DNA of 64,000 nucleotides from Spongiibacter pelagi (GCF_014705705.1 NZ_JACXLD010000001.1:372001-436000); one strand, 5' to 3'. Counted from the first letter of the stretch, positions 40,732 to 52,630 are shown. Notes: a model not told the origin generated them from the sequence alone. Made by a program: numbers and translations.

Positions 40732-41247
40732 ATGCGCTGTCCTTTCTGCAGTTTTGACGACACCAAAGTGATTGATTCTCGGCTGGTTGCTGAGGGCGGT
40801 CAGGTGCGTCGTCGCCGTGAGTGCCTGTCGTGCAGTGAGCGTTTCACCACCTATGAAACCGCTGAGCTGCTCATGCCAAAAATCATCAAAACCACGGGCA
40901 CCCGTGAGCCATTTGATGAAGATAAATTGCGCTCCGGTATTATGAAAGCGCTGGAAAAGCGCCCGGTCAGTGTTGAGGCCATCGAGGCTGAGATCAGTGC
41001 ATTAACCCGCCGTTTACAAGCTACCGGTGAGCGCGAAGTACCCAGCCGAGTGGTGGGTGAGCTGGTGATGGAAGCTCTGCAAGCGCTGGATCATGTCGCC
41101 TATGTGCGCTTTGCCAGTGTCTATCGCAGCTTTCAGGATCTGGATGAATTCCGCGCCGAAATTGACCGCTTGGCGGCAGAGCCGGAACAGAAAAAAATGG
41201 TGGATGCCGCGCTGGCAAACAGTGTGGGCACGCTGCCAGAAAAATGA
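40732..41247 (+). CDS. nrdR: Transcriptional repressor NrdR
   Basis: A 171-residue repressor of ribonucleotide reductase genes. N-terminal zinc ribbon CPFC...CLSC (residues 3-34) with RRRRECLSC, then an ATP-cone domain (about 49-139; [30 protein letters not shown]). E. coli NrdR is 149 residues; this has a longer C-terminal tail. Overlaps ribD by 4 bases, the conserved gammaproteobacterial order. Confidence 0.96.
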   Translation: MRCPFCSFDDTKVIDSRLVAEGGQVRRRRECLSCSERFTTYETAELLMPKIIKTTGTREPFDEDKLRSGIMKALEKRPVSVEAIEAEISALTRRLQATGEREVPSRVVGELVMEALQALDHVAYVRFASVYRSFQDLDEFRAEIDRLAAEPEQKKMVDAALANSVGTLPEK

Positions 41248-42389
41248 TTTCTCAAGCCGATCAGCAGTGGATGATTCATGCCATCCAACTTGCGAAAGGT
41301 GGGCTTTATAGCACCAGTCCTAATCCCCGAGTGGGTTGTGTATTGGTGCGAGACGGTAAATTGCTGGCCGAAGGTTGGCATGTGCGTGCCGGTGAGGGTC
41401 ACGCCGAGGTGAATGCGCTGGCGGCGCTTGCCGCATCTGGCGAGACCGCGCTGGGTGCAACCGCCTATGTCACCTTGGAGCCCTGTAGCCATCAAGGTAA
41501 AACCCCGCCCTGTGCCGAGGCCTTGGTAAAAGCGCAGGTTGCAAGAGTGGTGGTGGGGATGCAAGACCCCAATCCGCTGGTGGCGGGTAAAGGTCTGGCG
41601 CGATTAAAAGGCGCGGGCATCGATGTGGTTTGCGGTGTTCAGGAAGCGGCAGCGCGGGAATTAAATCCCGGATTTATTCGCCGTATGGAAGGCGGTCGGC
41701 CTTGGCTAACGGTAAAGTCTGCCATGAGCTTAGATGGCCGAACGGCGATGGCTTCCGGTGAGAGTCAGTGGATTACCGGCCCGGAAGCGCGGGCCGATGT
41801 GCAGCGCTTGCGCGCCAGAAGTTGCGCAATTGTCACTGGGGTAGAAACCGTATTACAGGACGATGCGGCGTTGACCGTGCGTCCACACAGTTTTGCAGAA
41901 GACACTTCCGGTTTTTGGCGTCAGCCATTGCGGGTGGTGCTGGATACGCAGTTGCGAACCCCGCTAACTGCAACGTTATTGCAAGGCGGTGGTGCGGTAT
42001 TGATTTCCACGGTGAGCCAAGATCAGAGCAAGCGTCAGGCATTACAAAATGCCGCCGCCGTACCCGTGGATTTTATTGAGTTGCCGCAGATCGATTCCGG
42101 CCTGGATATGTCGGCGCTCATGGATGAACTCGCTGCCCGAGGCTGCAATGAAGTGTTGATTGAGGCCGGGGCGGCATTAGTGGGTTCTGCTCTGGCCGCA
42201 AATTTGGTGGACGAGTGGGTCGTGTATATGGCGCCCTGTGTGTTGGGCAGCGCAGCCCGGCCACTGGCAAATTTGCCCTTGCAAGCCATGGCCGAAAAAC
42301 GCGAATTGAATATTGTCGATGTGCGCGCAGTCGGTTCGGACTGGCGCTTTACGGTTAAACCGAAATCGGCAAATGTGGAGAAAGACTAG
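41244..42389 (+). CDS. ribD: Bifunctional riboflavin deaminase/reductase RibD
   Basis: A 381-residue bifunctional enzyme. Deaminase domain with zinc site HAEVNAL and [12 protein letters not shown] (residues about 54-90); reductase domain from about residue 150 ([32 protein letters not shown]). It catalyses the second and third steps of the riboflavin route, with NADPH. ATG overlaps nrdR stop (ATGA). Confidence 0.97.
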   Translation: MISQADQQWMIHAIQLAKGGLYSTSPNPRVGCVLVRDGKLLAEGWHVRAGEGHAEVNALAALAASGETALGATAYVTLEPCSHQGKTPPCAEALVKAQVARVVVGMQDPNPLVAGKGLARLKGAGIDVVCGVQEAAARELNPGFIRRMEGGRPWLTVKSAMSLDGRTAMASGESQWITGPEARADVQRLRARSCAIVTGVETVLQDDAALTVRPHSFAEDTSGFWRQPLRVVLDTQLRTPLTATLLQGGGAVLISTVSQDQSKRQALQNAAAVPVDFIELPQIDSGLDMSALMDELAARGCNEVLIEAGAALVGSALAANLVDEWVVYMAPCVLGSAARPLANLPLQAMAEKRELNIVDVRAVGSDWRFTVKPKSANVEKD

Positions 42390-42392
42390 CCT

Positions 42393-43064
42393 GTGTTTAC
42401 TGGCATTATCGAAGCCCTTGGCGAAATTGCCGCGCTGGAACCCTGCGGTGGTGATTTGCGTTTGTATATTCGCAGTGGCGACTTGCCGCTGGATGGCGTG
42501 AAGCTGGGCGACAGTATTGCTACCAATGGCGTGTGTTTAACGGCAGTGGCATTGCCGGGTGATGGTTTCTGGGCAGACGTTTCTCGAGAAACACTCAACC
42601 ACAGTGGTTTTGCTCAGGCGCGAGTGGGGCAAAAAGTGAATCTGGAGCGCGCCATGGCGGCCAATGGTCGTTTCGATGGCCATATTGTTAGCGGTCATGT
42701 CGATGGCGTGGGCGTGGTGCTGGATGCGCAAAAAGATGCGCGCTCACTGCGCTTGCGTATTGATGCGGGCCAAGACTTGGCGCGTTATATCGCCGCTAAA
42801 GGCTCCATCTGTGTAGATGGCGTTAGCCTCACGGTAAACCGGGTTGAAGGCAGTGTGTTTGAGCTGAATATTGTGCCGCACACCGCTGAGCAAACCATTA
42901 TTCCTGAGTATGCTGCGGGCACTCGGGTGAATCTGGAAGTCGATGTCGTTGCGCGGTATCTTGAGCGCCTGTTACAGGCGGGTGCACTTGGCTCGAGCGG
43001 TGGCTTGAGCCTCGCCAAGCTCGCAGAAAACGGCTTTGTAAAAAACAGTTTTAAAGGCAGATAG
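42393..43064 (+). CDS. ribC: Riboflavin synthase alpha subunit
   Basis: A 223-residue protein with two lumazine-binding barrels: MFTGIIEALGEI, the DSIATNGVCLTAV and GSICVDGVSLTVNRV repeats, and the C-terminal VDVVARYLERLL. It dismutates 6,7-dimethyl-8-ribityllumazine to riboflavin. Start is GTG 42393. Also named ribE in some schemes. Three bases after ribD. Confidence 0.96.
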   Translation: MFTGIIEALGEIAALEPCGGDLRLYIRSGDLPLDGVKLGDSIATNGVCLTAVALPGDGFWADVSRETLNHSGFAQARVGQKVNLERAMAANGRFDGHIVSGHVDGVGVVLDAQKDARSLRLRIDAGQDLARYIAAKGSICVDGVSLTVNRVEGSVFELNIVPHTAEQTIIPEYAAGTRVNLEVDVVARYLERLLQAGALGSSGGLSLAKLAENGFVKNSFKGR

Positions 43065-43066
43065 TC

Positions 43067-44200
43067 ATGTCCGAAAGTGTTGGTTTAAGCAAAATTGAAG
43101 ATCTGATTCAGGATATTCGCCTCGGTAAAATGGTGATCCTGATGGATGACGAAGATCGCGAAAATGAAGGCGATCTGGTTATGGCGGCGGAATGTGTGCG
43201 CCCCCAAGATATTAATTTTATGGCGACTTATGGCCGTGGTCTGATCTGTATGCCCATGACCCGTGAGCGCTGTACCCAGCTGAATCTGCCCTTGATGGTA
43301 GACCGCAATGCCAGCGGTTTTGGCACCAAGTTCACCATTTCCATTGAGGCGGCCAAGGGCGTTTCTACCGGTATTTCAGCGGCGGACCGCGCGCATACCG
43401 TGCGCACGGCGGCAGCGCGTAATGCAGTGGCGGCCGATATTGTGCAGCCCGGCCATATCTTCCCGCTGATGTCTGAGCCGGGCGGTGTATTGAACCGCGC
43501 AGGCCACACTGAGGCGGCTTGTGATTTGGCGCGTTTGGCTGGCTTTGAACCCACCGGCGTGATCTGCGAAATCATGAACGAAGACGGCACCATGGCGCGC
43601 CGTGGTGATCTGGAAAAATTTGCCGCTCAGCACGATATCAAGATGGGCACCATTGCCGATCTGATTCACTACCAAGTGTTGAACGAGCGCACCGTTGAGC
43701 GCATTAGCAGCGGCCCAATTGCGACCGATTTTGGCGAGTTTATTCTGCATGTTTACCGCGACGCAGTTGCGGGCGAGCTGCATTTCGCCATGCAAAAAGG
43801 CGAGATCAATGCCGAGCAGCCCACGCTGGCGCGGGTGCATCTCGGTTCCACCATGCGCGATCTGCTGCACACGCAGCCGCCCGGCAGCACCAGCGGTTGG
43901 AATGTACACAACTGCCTGAAAGCCATTGCTGAAAAAGGCGGCGTGATGGTGTTGTTGGCTAATAAAGAAAAGCCACAGGATATTTTGTTTGATCTGGATA
44001 TCGCCAAGGGCGATAAAGAACCTCTGCAAGGGGATAGCAGCCAGTATCAAACCACCTTCTTTAATATTGGTTTGGGCTCACAGATTCTGCGCGATGTCGG
44101 CTGCGGAAAACTGCGTTTGATGGGTGCGCCTGTGAAGTATAATGCGATCTCCGGCTTTGACCTTGAAGTGGTCGATTTTGTTAACGCCGACGATTTGTAA
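43067..44200 (+). CDS. ribBA: 3,4-dihydroxy-2-butanone-4-phosphate synthase with degenerate GTP cyclohydrolase II domain
   Basis: A 377-residue protein. Residues 1-205 are a complete RibB domain (DDEDRENEGDLVMAAE, GRGLICMPMT, SEPGGVLNRAGHTEAACDL). Residues about 208-377 align with RibA, but the zinc-binding Cys cluster and CLTGD..F.RCDCG region are absent (the region reads QPTLARVHLGSTMRDLL). RibA activity is therefore unlikely; another RibA should exist elsewhere. This degenerate RibBA form is common in gammaproteobacteria. Confidence 0.92.
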   Translation: MSESVGLSKIEDLIQDIRLGKMVILMDDEDRENEGDLVMAAECVRPQDINFMATYGRGLICMPMTRERCTQLNLPLMVDRNASGFGTKFTISIEAAKGVSTGISAADRAHTVRTAAARNAVAADIVQPGHIFPLMSEPGGVLNRAGHTEAACDLARLAGFEPTGVICEIMNEDGTMARRGDLEKFAAQHDIKMGTIADLIHYQVLNERTVERISSGPIATDFGEFILHVYRDAVAGELHFAMQKGEINAEQPTLARVHLGSTMRDLLHTQPPGSTSGWNVHNCLKAIAEKGGVMVLLANKEKPQDILFDLDIAKGDKEPLQGDSSQYQTTFFNIGLGSQILRDVGCGKLRLMGAPVKYNAISGFDLEVVDFVNADDL

Positions 44201-44240
44201 GTAAGCAGATTTTTTATCTGCATTGTGAAAAGGAAAGAAT

Positions 44241-44702
44241 ATGAAAACGATTGAAGGCTTGTTTACAAATGTTGAAGGCAAGTTTGCCATTGTTGTTGGA
44301 CGTTGGAATGCCTTCGTCGTAGAAAGCCTGCTGGACGGTGCCTTGGATGCGCTGCGTCGCCACGGTGTTAGCGAAGACGATATCACCATCGTGCGTGCCC
44401 CCGGCGCGTTTGAGATTCCGCTGGTTTGCCAGAAAGTGGCTGCCACCAAAAAATTCGATGCCATTATCGCGCTGGGCGCGGTAATTCGCGGCGGTACTCC
44501 ACACTTTGAATATGTGGCTGGCGAGTGCACCAAGGGCTTGGCGCAGGTCTCTATGCAGCACGATATTCCGGTGTCGTTTGGTGTGTTGACCGTAGATAGC
44601 ATCGAGCAGGCTGTTGAACGTGCCGGCACCAAGGCGGGCAATAAAGGCGAAGAAGCCGCGATGTCTGCCATTGAAATGGTTAATCTACTGAAACAGATTT
44701 AA
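44241..44702 (+). CDS. ribH: 6,7-Dimethyl-8-ribityllumazine synthase
   Basis: A 153-residue lumazine synthase: [51 protein letters not shown] and the catalytic His in [14 protein letters not shown]. It condenses the RibA and RibB pathway intermediates. Good AAAGGAAAG site. Also named ribE. Confidence 0.97.
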   Translation: MKTIEGLFTNVEGKFAIVVGRWNAFVVESLLDGALDALRRHGVSEDDITIVRAPGAFEIPLVCQKVAATKKFDAIIALGAVIRGGTPHFEYVAGECTKGLAQVSMQHDIPVSFGVLTVDSIEQAVERAGTKAGNKGEEAAMSAIEMVNLLKQI

Positions 44703-44734
44703 CCCTTTAAGGTATTAAATCTAGCAATAACCGA

Positions 44735-44803
44735 ATCCTCGAATCGGCGAGGATATTGGATAAATTAACGCCGCGACTATGAGCTCGCGGCGGTTCTTTT
44801 TTT
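44735..44803 (+). promoter_or_regulatory. Tandem hairpins between ribH and nusB (terminator with possible alternative pairing)
   Basis: First hairpin ATCCTCG-AATCGG-CGAGGAT (44735-44754). Second hairpin CGCCGCGA / TCGCGGCG (44769-44792) followed by TTCTTTTTTT, a strong terminator ending 11 bases before the nusB start. CGGCG (44745-44749) in the first hairpin can pair with CGCCG (44769-44773) of the second, so mutually exclusive folds are possible. Confidence 0.6.
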
Positions 44804-44814
44804 GAGAGTCTACC

Positions 44815-45300
44815 GTGGCAAAACCCAGTAATTCAGAACAACAGGCCCGCAATCAGCTTACGGCGAGTCGTCGCAAAGCGCGGCACTATGCAATGCAGGC
44901 GCTGTATCAGTGGCAAATGGCCGGTCAGGCTCTGTCGGAAATCGAAGCCCAGTTCCGGGTCGATTACGATATGGCCCATGTTGATCTGGCGTTTTTCAGC
45001 GAGTTGTTGCACGAAATTCCCGCCCAGCTCACTGAGGTGCAAGAGGTGTTTGAAGCGCATCTCGACCGCAAACTGGATGATCTCGATCCCATCGAATTGA
45101 CCCTGCTACGCATGGGCACCTTTGAACTGATGTCACGCCTCGATGTGCCCTATAAAGTGGTCATCAACGAAACCGTCAATCTGGCCAAGCGCTTTGGTGC
45201 CACCGAGAGCTTCCGCTATATCAACGGTATTCTGGATAAGGTTGCCGCCAGCACCCGCGAGCTAGAAGTCAGTGCGGAAAAGGGCAGCGGTAAGTCCTGA
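44815..45300 (+). CDS. nusB: Transcription antitermination factor NusB
   Basis: A 161-residue all-helical factor from GTG 44815 (E. coli NusB 139, so an N-terminal extension of about 20). Motifs: RRKARHYAMQALYQWQ, DPIELTLLRMGTFEL, KVVINETVNLAKRFGATESFRYINGILD. It works with NusE/S10 in antitermination at rRNA operons. Its ribosome site overlaps the end of the terminator. thiL begins 10 bases later. Confidence 0.96.
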   Translation: MAKPSNSEQQARNQLTASRRKARHYAMQALYQWQMAGQALSEIEAQFRVDYDMAHVDLAFFSELLHEIPAQLTEVQEVFEAHLDRKLDDLDPIELTLLRMGTFELMSRLDVPYKVVINETVNLAKRFGATESFRYINGILDKVAASTRELEVSAEKGSGKS

Positions 45301-45309
45301 TCGCAGCCG

Positions 45310-46281
45310 ATGAGTGACGCGTCGCCGGGTGAATTTGATCTGATCCAGCGCTTTTTTAAAGCGCGCTTTGCCGAGTTTGCGGCAAACTCAAACTCGGTCG
45401 ACTTGGGCATTGGCGACGACTGCGCGGTGTTAAATCTTCCCACAGATCATCAACTGGTGACCTCGGTTGATAGCCTTAACGAATCCGTTCATTTTCCTGT
45501 AAATGCGCATCCCGCCAAATTGGCGCGCCGGGCTTTGGCTACGGCGATCAGCGATCTGGCTGCCATGGGTGCCAGTCCGCTCGGCTTCACCCTGTGCTTA
45601 AGTGCGCCGCAGCTTTCAGAAAGCTGGTTGCAGGATTTTTCGGAAGGTTTGTTCAGCGCCGCTGAGGCATTTTCGATTCCCTTGATCGGTGGCGATACCA
45701 CTAGGGGTCAGCAGCTAAGCCTGAGTTTTCAAGTTCTGGGCAGCGTCGCAGCTGGGCAGGCATTGCGCAGAGTTGGCGCTAAACCCGGCGACAAAATTTA
45801 TGTCTCGGGCAGCTTGGGTGATGCTCGCGCTGCCCTTGATTACCTGCAAGAAAATACCGCCGACAATCATTTTCTCGAGCGCTATTGGTCGCCGATTCCG
45901 CGCTTGAGTTTGGGTAAATCACTCCTTGGTATCGCTTCTTCCGCCATTGATATTTCAGATGGCTTACTTGCGGACTTAGGCCATATTCTTGCGGCCAGTG
46001 GGGTTGGGGCGAAGCTCGACTTGGCGGCATTGCCAATGTCTTCGGCATTGCTTGAAACGTATTCCCGCGGTGATGCCGAACGCTATGCGTTAACGGGTGG
46101 CGATGACTACGAGTTGTGTTTTACGGTTGCTCCGCAAAAAGAAATACAACTTCAACAGAGTGCGCAACAAAGCGGTGTTACAGTAACTTGTATTGGCGAA
46201 ATTGACGTTGAGCTGGGTTTACATGGATTAGATAAACAACAGCTTGAGTTATTAGAAAGCGCTGGCTATGAGCACTTTTGA
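45310..46281 (+). CDS. thiL: Thiamine-phosphate kinase
   Basis: A 323-residue ATP-dependent kinase converting thiamine phosphate to thiamine pyrophosphate. N-terminal GIGDDCAVLNL metal site, ATAISDLAAMGASP, GGDTTRG and DISDGLLADLGHIL are characteristic of the AIR-synthase-like fold. Follows nusB by 10 bases; the nusB-thiL-pgpA order is typical. Confidence 0.95.
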   Translation: MSDASPGEFDLIQRFFKARFAEFAANSNSVDLGIGDDCAVLNLPTDHQLVTSVDSLNESVHFPVNAHPAKLARRALATAISDLAAMGASPLGFTLCLSAPQLSESWLQDFSEGLFSAAEAFSIPLIGGDTTRGQQLSLSFQVLGSVAAGQALRRVGAKPGDKIYVSGSLGDARAALDYLQENTADNHFLERYWSPIPRLSLGKSLLGIASSAIDISDGLLADLGHILAASGVGAKLDLAALPMSSALLETYSRGDAERYALTGGDDYELCFTVAPQKEIQLQQSAQQSGVTVTCIGEIDVELGLHGLDKQQLELLESAGYEHF

Positions 46282-46322
46282 ACCGCTTAACTCGACTTTT
46301 TTAAAATAAGAGCCAAAGGTAA

Positions 46323-46802
46323 ATGAAAAAAATTCCGCCGGCATTGCTGGCCAATCCAATTCATCTTTTGTCGGTCGGTTTCGGTAGTGGTCTGTCGCCC
46401 AAAGCGCCGGGAACCTTTGGCACCTTAGCTGCGTTGCCGTTTTGGTGCGCGCTGCAACTGCTGTCGCCGTTGCCGTATTTACTCGTGGTGATTGTCGCCT
46501 TTGTTTTAGGCGTATATCTGTGTGGCAAAACCGCCGATGCGCTGGATGTGCACGACCACGGAGGCATTGTTTGGGATGAATTTGTCGGCCTGTGGATTGC
46601 CCTGTTTGCACTGCCCTTTGAATGGCCGTGGATTGTGTTGGGCTTTGTCTTGTTCCGCCTGTTTGATATTTGGAAACCGTGGCCCATTCGGGTGTTGGAT
46701 GCCAAAGTGCATGGCGGCCTGGGCATTATGATTGATGATGTAGTGGCTGGCGTATACGCCTTGGCGCTGTTGCAATGGTTGCGCTGGTATTTGCTGGTAT
46801 AA
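46323..46802 (+). CDS. pgpA: Phosphatidylglycerophosphatase A
   Basis: A 159-residue inner membrane phosphatase making phosphatidylglycerol. The conserved N-terminal GFGSGLSPKAPGTFGTLAAL and DHGGIVWDEFVGLW with the DGVDV-type C-terminal IDDVVAGVYALALL motifs are intact, and there are about four hydrophobic helices. Follows thiL in the same orientation with a 41-base gap. Confidence 0.94.
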   Translation: MKKIPPALLANPIHLLSVGFGSGLSPKAPGTFGTLAALPFWCALQLLSPLPYLLVVIVAFVLGVYLCGKTADALDVHDHGGIVWDEFVGLWIALFALPFEWPWIVLGFVLFRLFDIWKPWPIRVLDAKVHGGLGIMIDDVVAGVYALALLQWLRWYLLV

Positions 46803-46839
46803 AAGTTTTTAAGCGGCTTAAAAGCTAGGAGAATTAAGC

Positions 46840-48021
46840 ATGGTCTCGATTGGAACGCCCTTTAGTTCTGTCGCTAAAAAAGTATTGTTGTGTGGCTCGG
46901 GCGAACTCGGTAAAGAGGTGGTCATTGAGCTGCAGCGTCTTGGCTGCGAAGTGATTGCCTGCGACCGTTACGCCAATGCGCCGGCGATGCAGGTCGCTGA
47001 CCGCAGCTACACCTTTTCCATGTTAGATGGCGCTGAATTGCGCCGGATCATCGAGTTGGAACAGCCCGATCTGGTTGTGCCAGAAATTGAAGCGATCGCC
47101 ACGGATACACTGGTTGAACTGGAATCCGAGGGCGTAACCGTAGTGCCTACCGCTAAGGCCGCCCAGCTGACCATGAACCGCGAAGGAATTCGTCGCCTTG
47201 CGGCAGAGACTTTGGGTATACCAACTTCGCCGTATCAATTTGTCGATACTTTTGAAGATTTTGCCGCTGCGGTAACCGAGATTGGTATGCCCTGTGTGGT
47301 TAAGCCGATCATGTCTTCCTCGGGCAAAGGCCAAAGCGTAGTGCGCAGCGAGGCGGATATTGAGCGCTCTTGGCAGTACGCGCAGGAAGGCGGTCGCGCT
47401 GGTGCTGGCCGAGTGATTGTTGAAGGCTTTGTTGATTTTGATTACGAAATTACGCTGCTTACGGTTCGCCACCGCGACGGAACCAGTTTTTGCGAGCCTA
47501 TTGGCCATCGTCAAGAAGACGGCGATTATCAGGAGTCATGGCAGCCGCAGCCGATGGCGGCAATGGCGCTGGCGCGCTCCCGTGAAATTGCCGAGCAAGT
47601 GACCAGTGCCTTGGGTGGCTGGGGTCTGTTTGGCGTGGAGTTGTTTATCAAGGGTGAGGAAGTCTGGTTCAGCGAAGTATCGCCGCGCCCACACGACACC
47701 GGTTTGGTCACCCTAATCTCGCAAGACTTGTCTGAATTTGCGCTGCACGCCCGTGCGATTTTAGGCTTGCCGATTCCCAATATTCATCAACATGGGCCGT
47801 CGGCGTCCTCGGTGATTTTGGTCGAGGGCCAGTCTAGTCAGGCTGAGTTTGGCAATCTGGAAGAAGCGTTGGCCCAGCCGGATACCCAACTGCGCTTATT
47901 CGGCAAGCCGGAAGTGGTGGGTAAGCGCCGCATGGGTGTGGGCTTGGCAAGAGGCGCAGATATTGATGAAGCCAAGGCCAAAGCGATTGCCGTTTCCAGT
48001 GCGGTCACCGTTAAACTTTGA
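46840..48021 (+). CDS. purT: Formate-dependent phosphoribosylglycinamide formyltransferase
   Basis: A 393-residue ATP-grasp enzyme (E. coli PurT 392) of purine synthesis: uses formate and ATP to formylate GAR. Opening [20 protein letters not shown]-grasp residues in [36 protein letters not shown] and [15 protein letters not shown]. Ribosome site TAGGAG. Probably own unit, followed by a short hairpin at 48029-48050. Confidence 0.95.
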   Translation: MVSIGTPFSSVAKKVLLCGSGELGKEVVIELQRLGCEVIACDRYANAPAMQVADRSYTFSMLDGAELRRIIELEQPDLVVPEIEAIATDTLVELESEGVTVVPTAKAAQLTMNREGIRRLAAETLGIPTSPYQFVDTFEDFAAAVTEIGMPCVVKPIMSSSGKGQSVVRSEADIERSWQYAQEGGRAGAGRVIVEGFVDFDYEITLLTVRHRDGTSFCEPIGHRQEDGDYQESWQPQPMAAMALARSREIAEQVTSALGGWGLFGVELFIKGEEVWFSEVSPRPHDTGLVTLISQDLSEFALHARAILGLPIPNIHQHGPSASSVILVEGQSSQAEFGNLEEALAQPDTQLRLFGKPEVVGKRRMGVGLARGADIDEAKAKAIAVSSAVTVKL

Positions 48022-48028
48022 GGTGAAT

Positions 48029-48050
48029 TGATGATCCAAGAGGGTCATCA
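48029..48050 (+). terminator. Weak hairpin after purT
   Basis: Stem TGATGATCC / GGGTCATCA (one G-T pair), loop AAGA; no T-run. Possible factor-dependent stop. Confidence 0.3.
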
Positions 48051-48107
48051 TGGCTTAATCTAGTTGTGCTTTATTGTGGATTTTGAAAATTGGATAAGGG
48101 TGCTGTT

Positions 48108-48464
48108 ATGAAAAAATTACTTTGTGTGTTGGCTATTGCAGGTTTGGCTGCTTGTGCGGAAAGTGATTTGCACAATGCCATGGAAAACATGGGCGACTCT
48201 CTGAAAGTCTATGCCAAAAGTGAGTCCGCCGCTGAAATGGAAACATCACTGGATCAGATTCTGGCATCGCTGAAAATTGCCCGTGAGCAACAAGTCGCGC
48301 CGGAAGATCAGGCCATGTTCGACGAAGGTTTGGAAAAAGTGCAGGCGATTATGGATGATGCCAAAGCCAGCTTGGCAACCGGCAATATCGCTCTGGCCAA
48401 ATCCGGTCTGGCTGAGCTGAAAAAGACCATCGAAAAATACCACGATGAATTGGGCGTGGAATAA
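48108..48464 (+). CDS. Cytochrome b562-like lipoprotein
   Basis: A 118-residue lipoprotein with lipobox LAAC (C16) directly before a four-helix-bundle domain of the cytochrome b562 type. The two heme ligands align: M25 in NAMENMGDSLKVYAK and H112 in IEKYHDELGVE. There is no CXXCH, consistent with non-covalent b heme. Usual b562 is soluble in the periplasm; this one is predicted membrane-anchored. ATG 48108 was chosen for the lipoprotein signal; an in-frame ATG 48090 would precede it. Confidence 0.72.
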   Translation: MKKLLCVLAIAGLAACAESDLHNAMENMGDSLKVYAKSESAAEMETSLDQILASLKIAREQQVAPEDQAMFDEGLEKVQAIMDDAKASLATGNIALAKSGLAELKKTIEKYHDELGVE

Positions 48465-48484
48465 GATTTCGGTAAGCGACTGAA

Positions 48485-49384
48485 TTGCTAACCCGTCGTC
48501 TCTCACCTGTCCAAGCGGATGGCCTGCTGGTGTCTGTCACCATGCTGGCCGCCTGCGGCTGGATATTTTCCCGCGAAGCGGTTGCCGGTTTTTTGCCGCT
48601 GACCTTTATGGGGCTGCGCTTTACCGGCGCGGGTCTTATTTTGATTCTGCTGAGCTGGAATAGCCTAAAAAAGCTGACTTATGAACAGTGGGTCGCCGCC
48701 GTGCGGGTCGGTCTATTGTTCAGCGTAGCGATGGTGTTCTGGATTACCGGCCTGCGTTTAACCACTCACCTTGGCGTGGGCTCGTTTCTGTGTAGTCTCG
48801 GCTTGGTAATGGTGCCGGTAGTTGGCCTGTTTTTTGGCGAACGGCAGGGCTTGGCGGCATATCTATCCCTGCCGGTGGCCTTGGCGGGTTTGGCTTGTTT
48901 ATCACTGGATAGTGAATTTCATTTAGGCCTGCCAGAAATCTGCTTTTTGATTTCGGCGGCCATATTCGCACTGATGTATGTGCTGAATAGTCACGCCGCA
49001 GCCAAAACCCCGGCTCTGCCTCTTACTGCGGTACAGCTTTCGATTACCGGTGTGTTGATGATGCTGGCTGCGCTGATTTTTGAACCGCTGTCTTTGTCAC
49101 AGCCGCCCGCCATGTGGGGCTGGTTGCTGGGCAGTTTGTTGGTCGCTACCTGTATGCGGTTTGTACTGCAAACCTACGCCATGGGTATGAGTTCGCCCAG
49201 CCATAGCGCCATCATTATGAATCTTGAGCCAGTATGGACCGCCTTGCTGGCGGCAATGTGGTTTGGTGAGCGCATGAGCGGTTTGCAATTTACCGGCTGC
49301 GGGCTGATCTTTAGCGCCCTGCTGGTGAATCGCTGGCCGATGGTTCGCCAGTGGTTGCGCCAGCAGCGCAAAGCGGCGAGCTGA
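48485..49384 (+). CDS. EamA/DMT family transporter
   Basis: A 299-residue membrane protein with ten transmembrane helices in two EamA repeats (FMGLRFTGAGLILI, GVGSFLCSLGLVMVP; LPLTAVQLSITG, HSAIIMNLEPVWTALLA). Start is TTG 48485; ATG 48543 would remove the first helix. Drug/metabolite exporter of unknown substrate. It lies between the b562-like gene and the TPP riboswitch on the same strand. Confidence 0.88.
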   Translation: MLTRRLSPVQADGLLVSVTMLAACGWIFSREAVAGFLPLTFMGLRFTGAGLILILLSWNSLKKLTYEQWVAAVRVGLLFSVAMVFWITGLRLTTHLGVGSFLCSLGLVMVPVVGLFFGERQGLAAYLSLPVALAGLACLSLDSEFHLGLPEICFLISAAIFALMYVLNSHAAAKTPALPLTAVQLSITGVLMMLAALIFEPLSLSQPPAMWGWLLGSLLVATCMRFVLQTYAMGMSSPSHSAIIMNLEPVWTALLAAMWFGERMSGLQFTGCGLIFSALLVNRWPMVRQWLRQQRKAAS

Positions 49385-49458
49385 TTCGCTTTCCTATCAT
49401 TAGGTCTACAGCCCTGTTGACTTGTTTTTGAGCGGCGCTGGGCCTACACTGCCCAAGT

Positions 49459-51515
<2,057 letters not shown>

Positions 51516-51521
51516 GCTCGC

Positions 51522-52622
51522 ATGTCAAACCTTGCCATTGTTGGTGCCGGCCTGCTCGGTCGCTTGCTCGCCTGGAAATTGTTGCAACAGGGCCACTCTG
51601 TGACCCTGTTCGACAAGGGCAGTCGCCACGCGGAGTTAAGCGCCGCCAAGGTGGCTGCGGCGATGTTGGCTCCGTACACGGAGGTGGCAACCGCCGAGCG
51701 CAAGGTTTTTGAATACGGCCTCATGGCGCTGGAGTGGTGGCCTGAACAAATTGCCGCCTTGCAAGAACAGTCCGGCATGACCGTCGATTTTGGTTTGGCA
51801 GGCAGTGTGGTTGTCGCCCATGCGCAGGATCAAAGTAGCCTCACCCATTTTCAGCAGCAATTGCGTGCCAAGGTGCCGGACTATTTTAATCGGGTCGAAC
51901 AATGCGATTCGGCAAGGTTAGAAGAGCTGGAGTCGGAACTGTGCGCTCGTTTTAAATCGGCGCTGTACTTGCCCGATGAGGGCTATCTGGACAATACCCA
52001 GTTACTTAAGGTTCTCGAACTTGCGATTACCCAGCTGGATGGGCAATGGTCTGAATTTACAGATATTACCGAGCTGGTATCTGGCAGCGACTCTGGAAAA
52101 GTCATTGCCGGTGAGCAAAGCTGGGAATTTGATTGGGTGATCGATACCCGAGGTATTGGCGCTAAGTCCGAGCTTGCCGGTTTGCGCGGCGTGCGTGGTG
52201 AGGTGTTGTGGGTGCATGCGCCGGAGGTGAATTTATCGCGCCCGGTTCGCTTGATGCATCCGCGTTACAAGCTTTATGTTTCGCCGCGCGCGAATAATCG
52301 CTACGTGATTGGTGCAACCGAAATTGAAAGCGAGTCGATGGCGCCGATCTCGGTGCGCTCAAGTTTGGAACTGCAATCGGCGTTATACAGCTTGCACAGC
52401 GGTTTTGCAGAAGCGCATATCGAACATGCTTATACCCATTGCCGCCCCACCATGCCGGATAATTTACCTGTCGTGAAGATGGAAGAAAAACTGCTGCGCG
52501 TGAATGGCCTTTATCGCCACGGCTATTTGCTCAGTCCCTTTGTGGTGGAGTCGGCATTGGCCTGCCTTGTTGAGCATGGTTTGAATAGCGCTACGCCGGT
52601 ACTAAGAGCGGGTGGCGTGTAG
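51522..52622 (+). CDS. thiO: Glycine oxidase ThiO
   Basis: A 366-residue FAD-dependent amine oxidase. The dinucleotide motif VGAGLLGRLLAW (residues 5-16) and a C-terminal CRPTMPDNLPVV plus GLYRHGYLLSPF are typical of glycine oxidase. It supplies dehydroglycine for thiazole formation, replacing ThiH. Seven bases after thiC. Confidence 0.9.
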   Translation: MSNLAIVGAGLLGRLLAWKLLQQGHSVTLFDKGSRHAELSAAKVAAAMLAPYTEVATAERKVFEYGLMALEWWPEQIAALQEQSGMTVDFGLAGSVVVAHAQDQSSLTHFQQQLRAKVPDYFNRVEQCDSARLEELESELCARFKSALYLPDEGYLDNTQLLKVLELAITQLDGQWSEFTDITELVSGSDSGKVIAGEQSWEFDWVIDTRGIGAKSELAGLRGVRGEVLWVHAPEVNLSRPVRLMHPRYKLYVSPRANNRYVIGATEIESESMAPISVRSSLELQSALYSLHSGFAEAHIEHAYTHCRPTMPDNLPVVKMEEKLLRVNGLYRHGYLLSPFVVESALACLVEHGLNSATPVLRAGGV

Positions 52623-52630
52623 GAAAAAGA

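Noticed and set aside
43376-44050. 224-codon minus-strand frame
   Set aside because: Antisense to ribBA, low-complexity composition, no recognisable fold.
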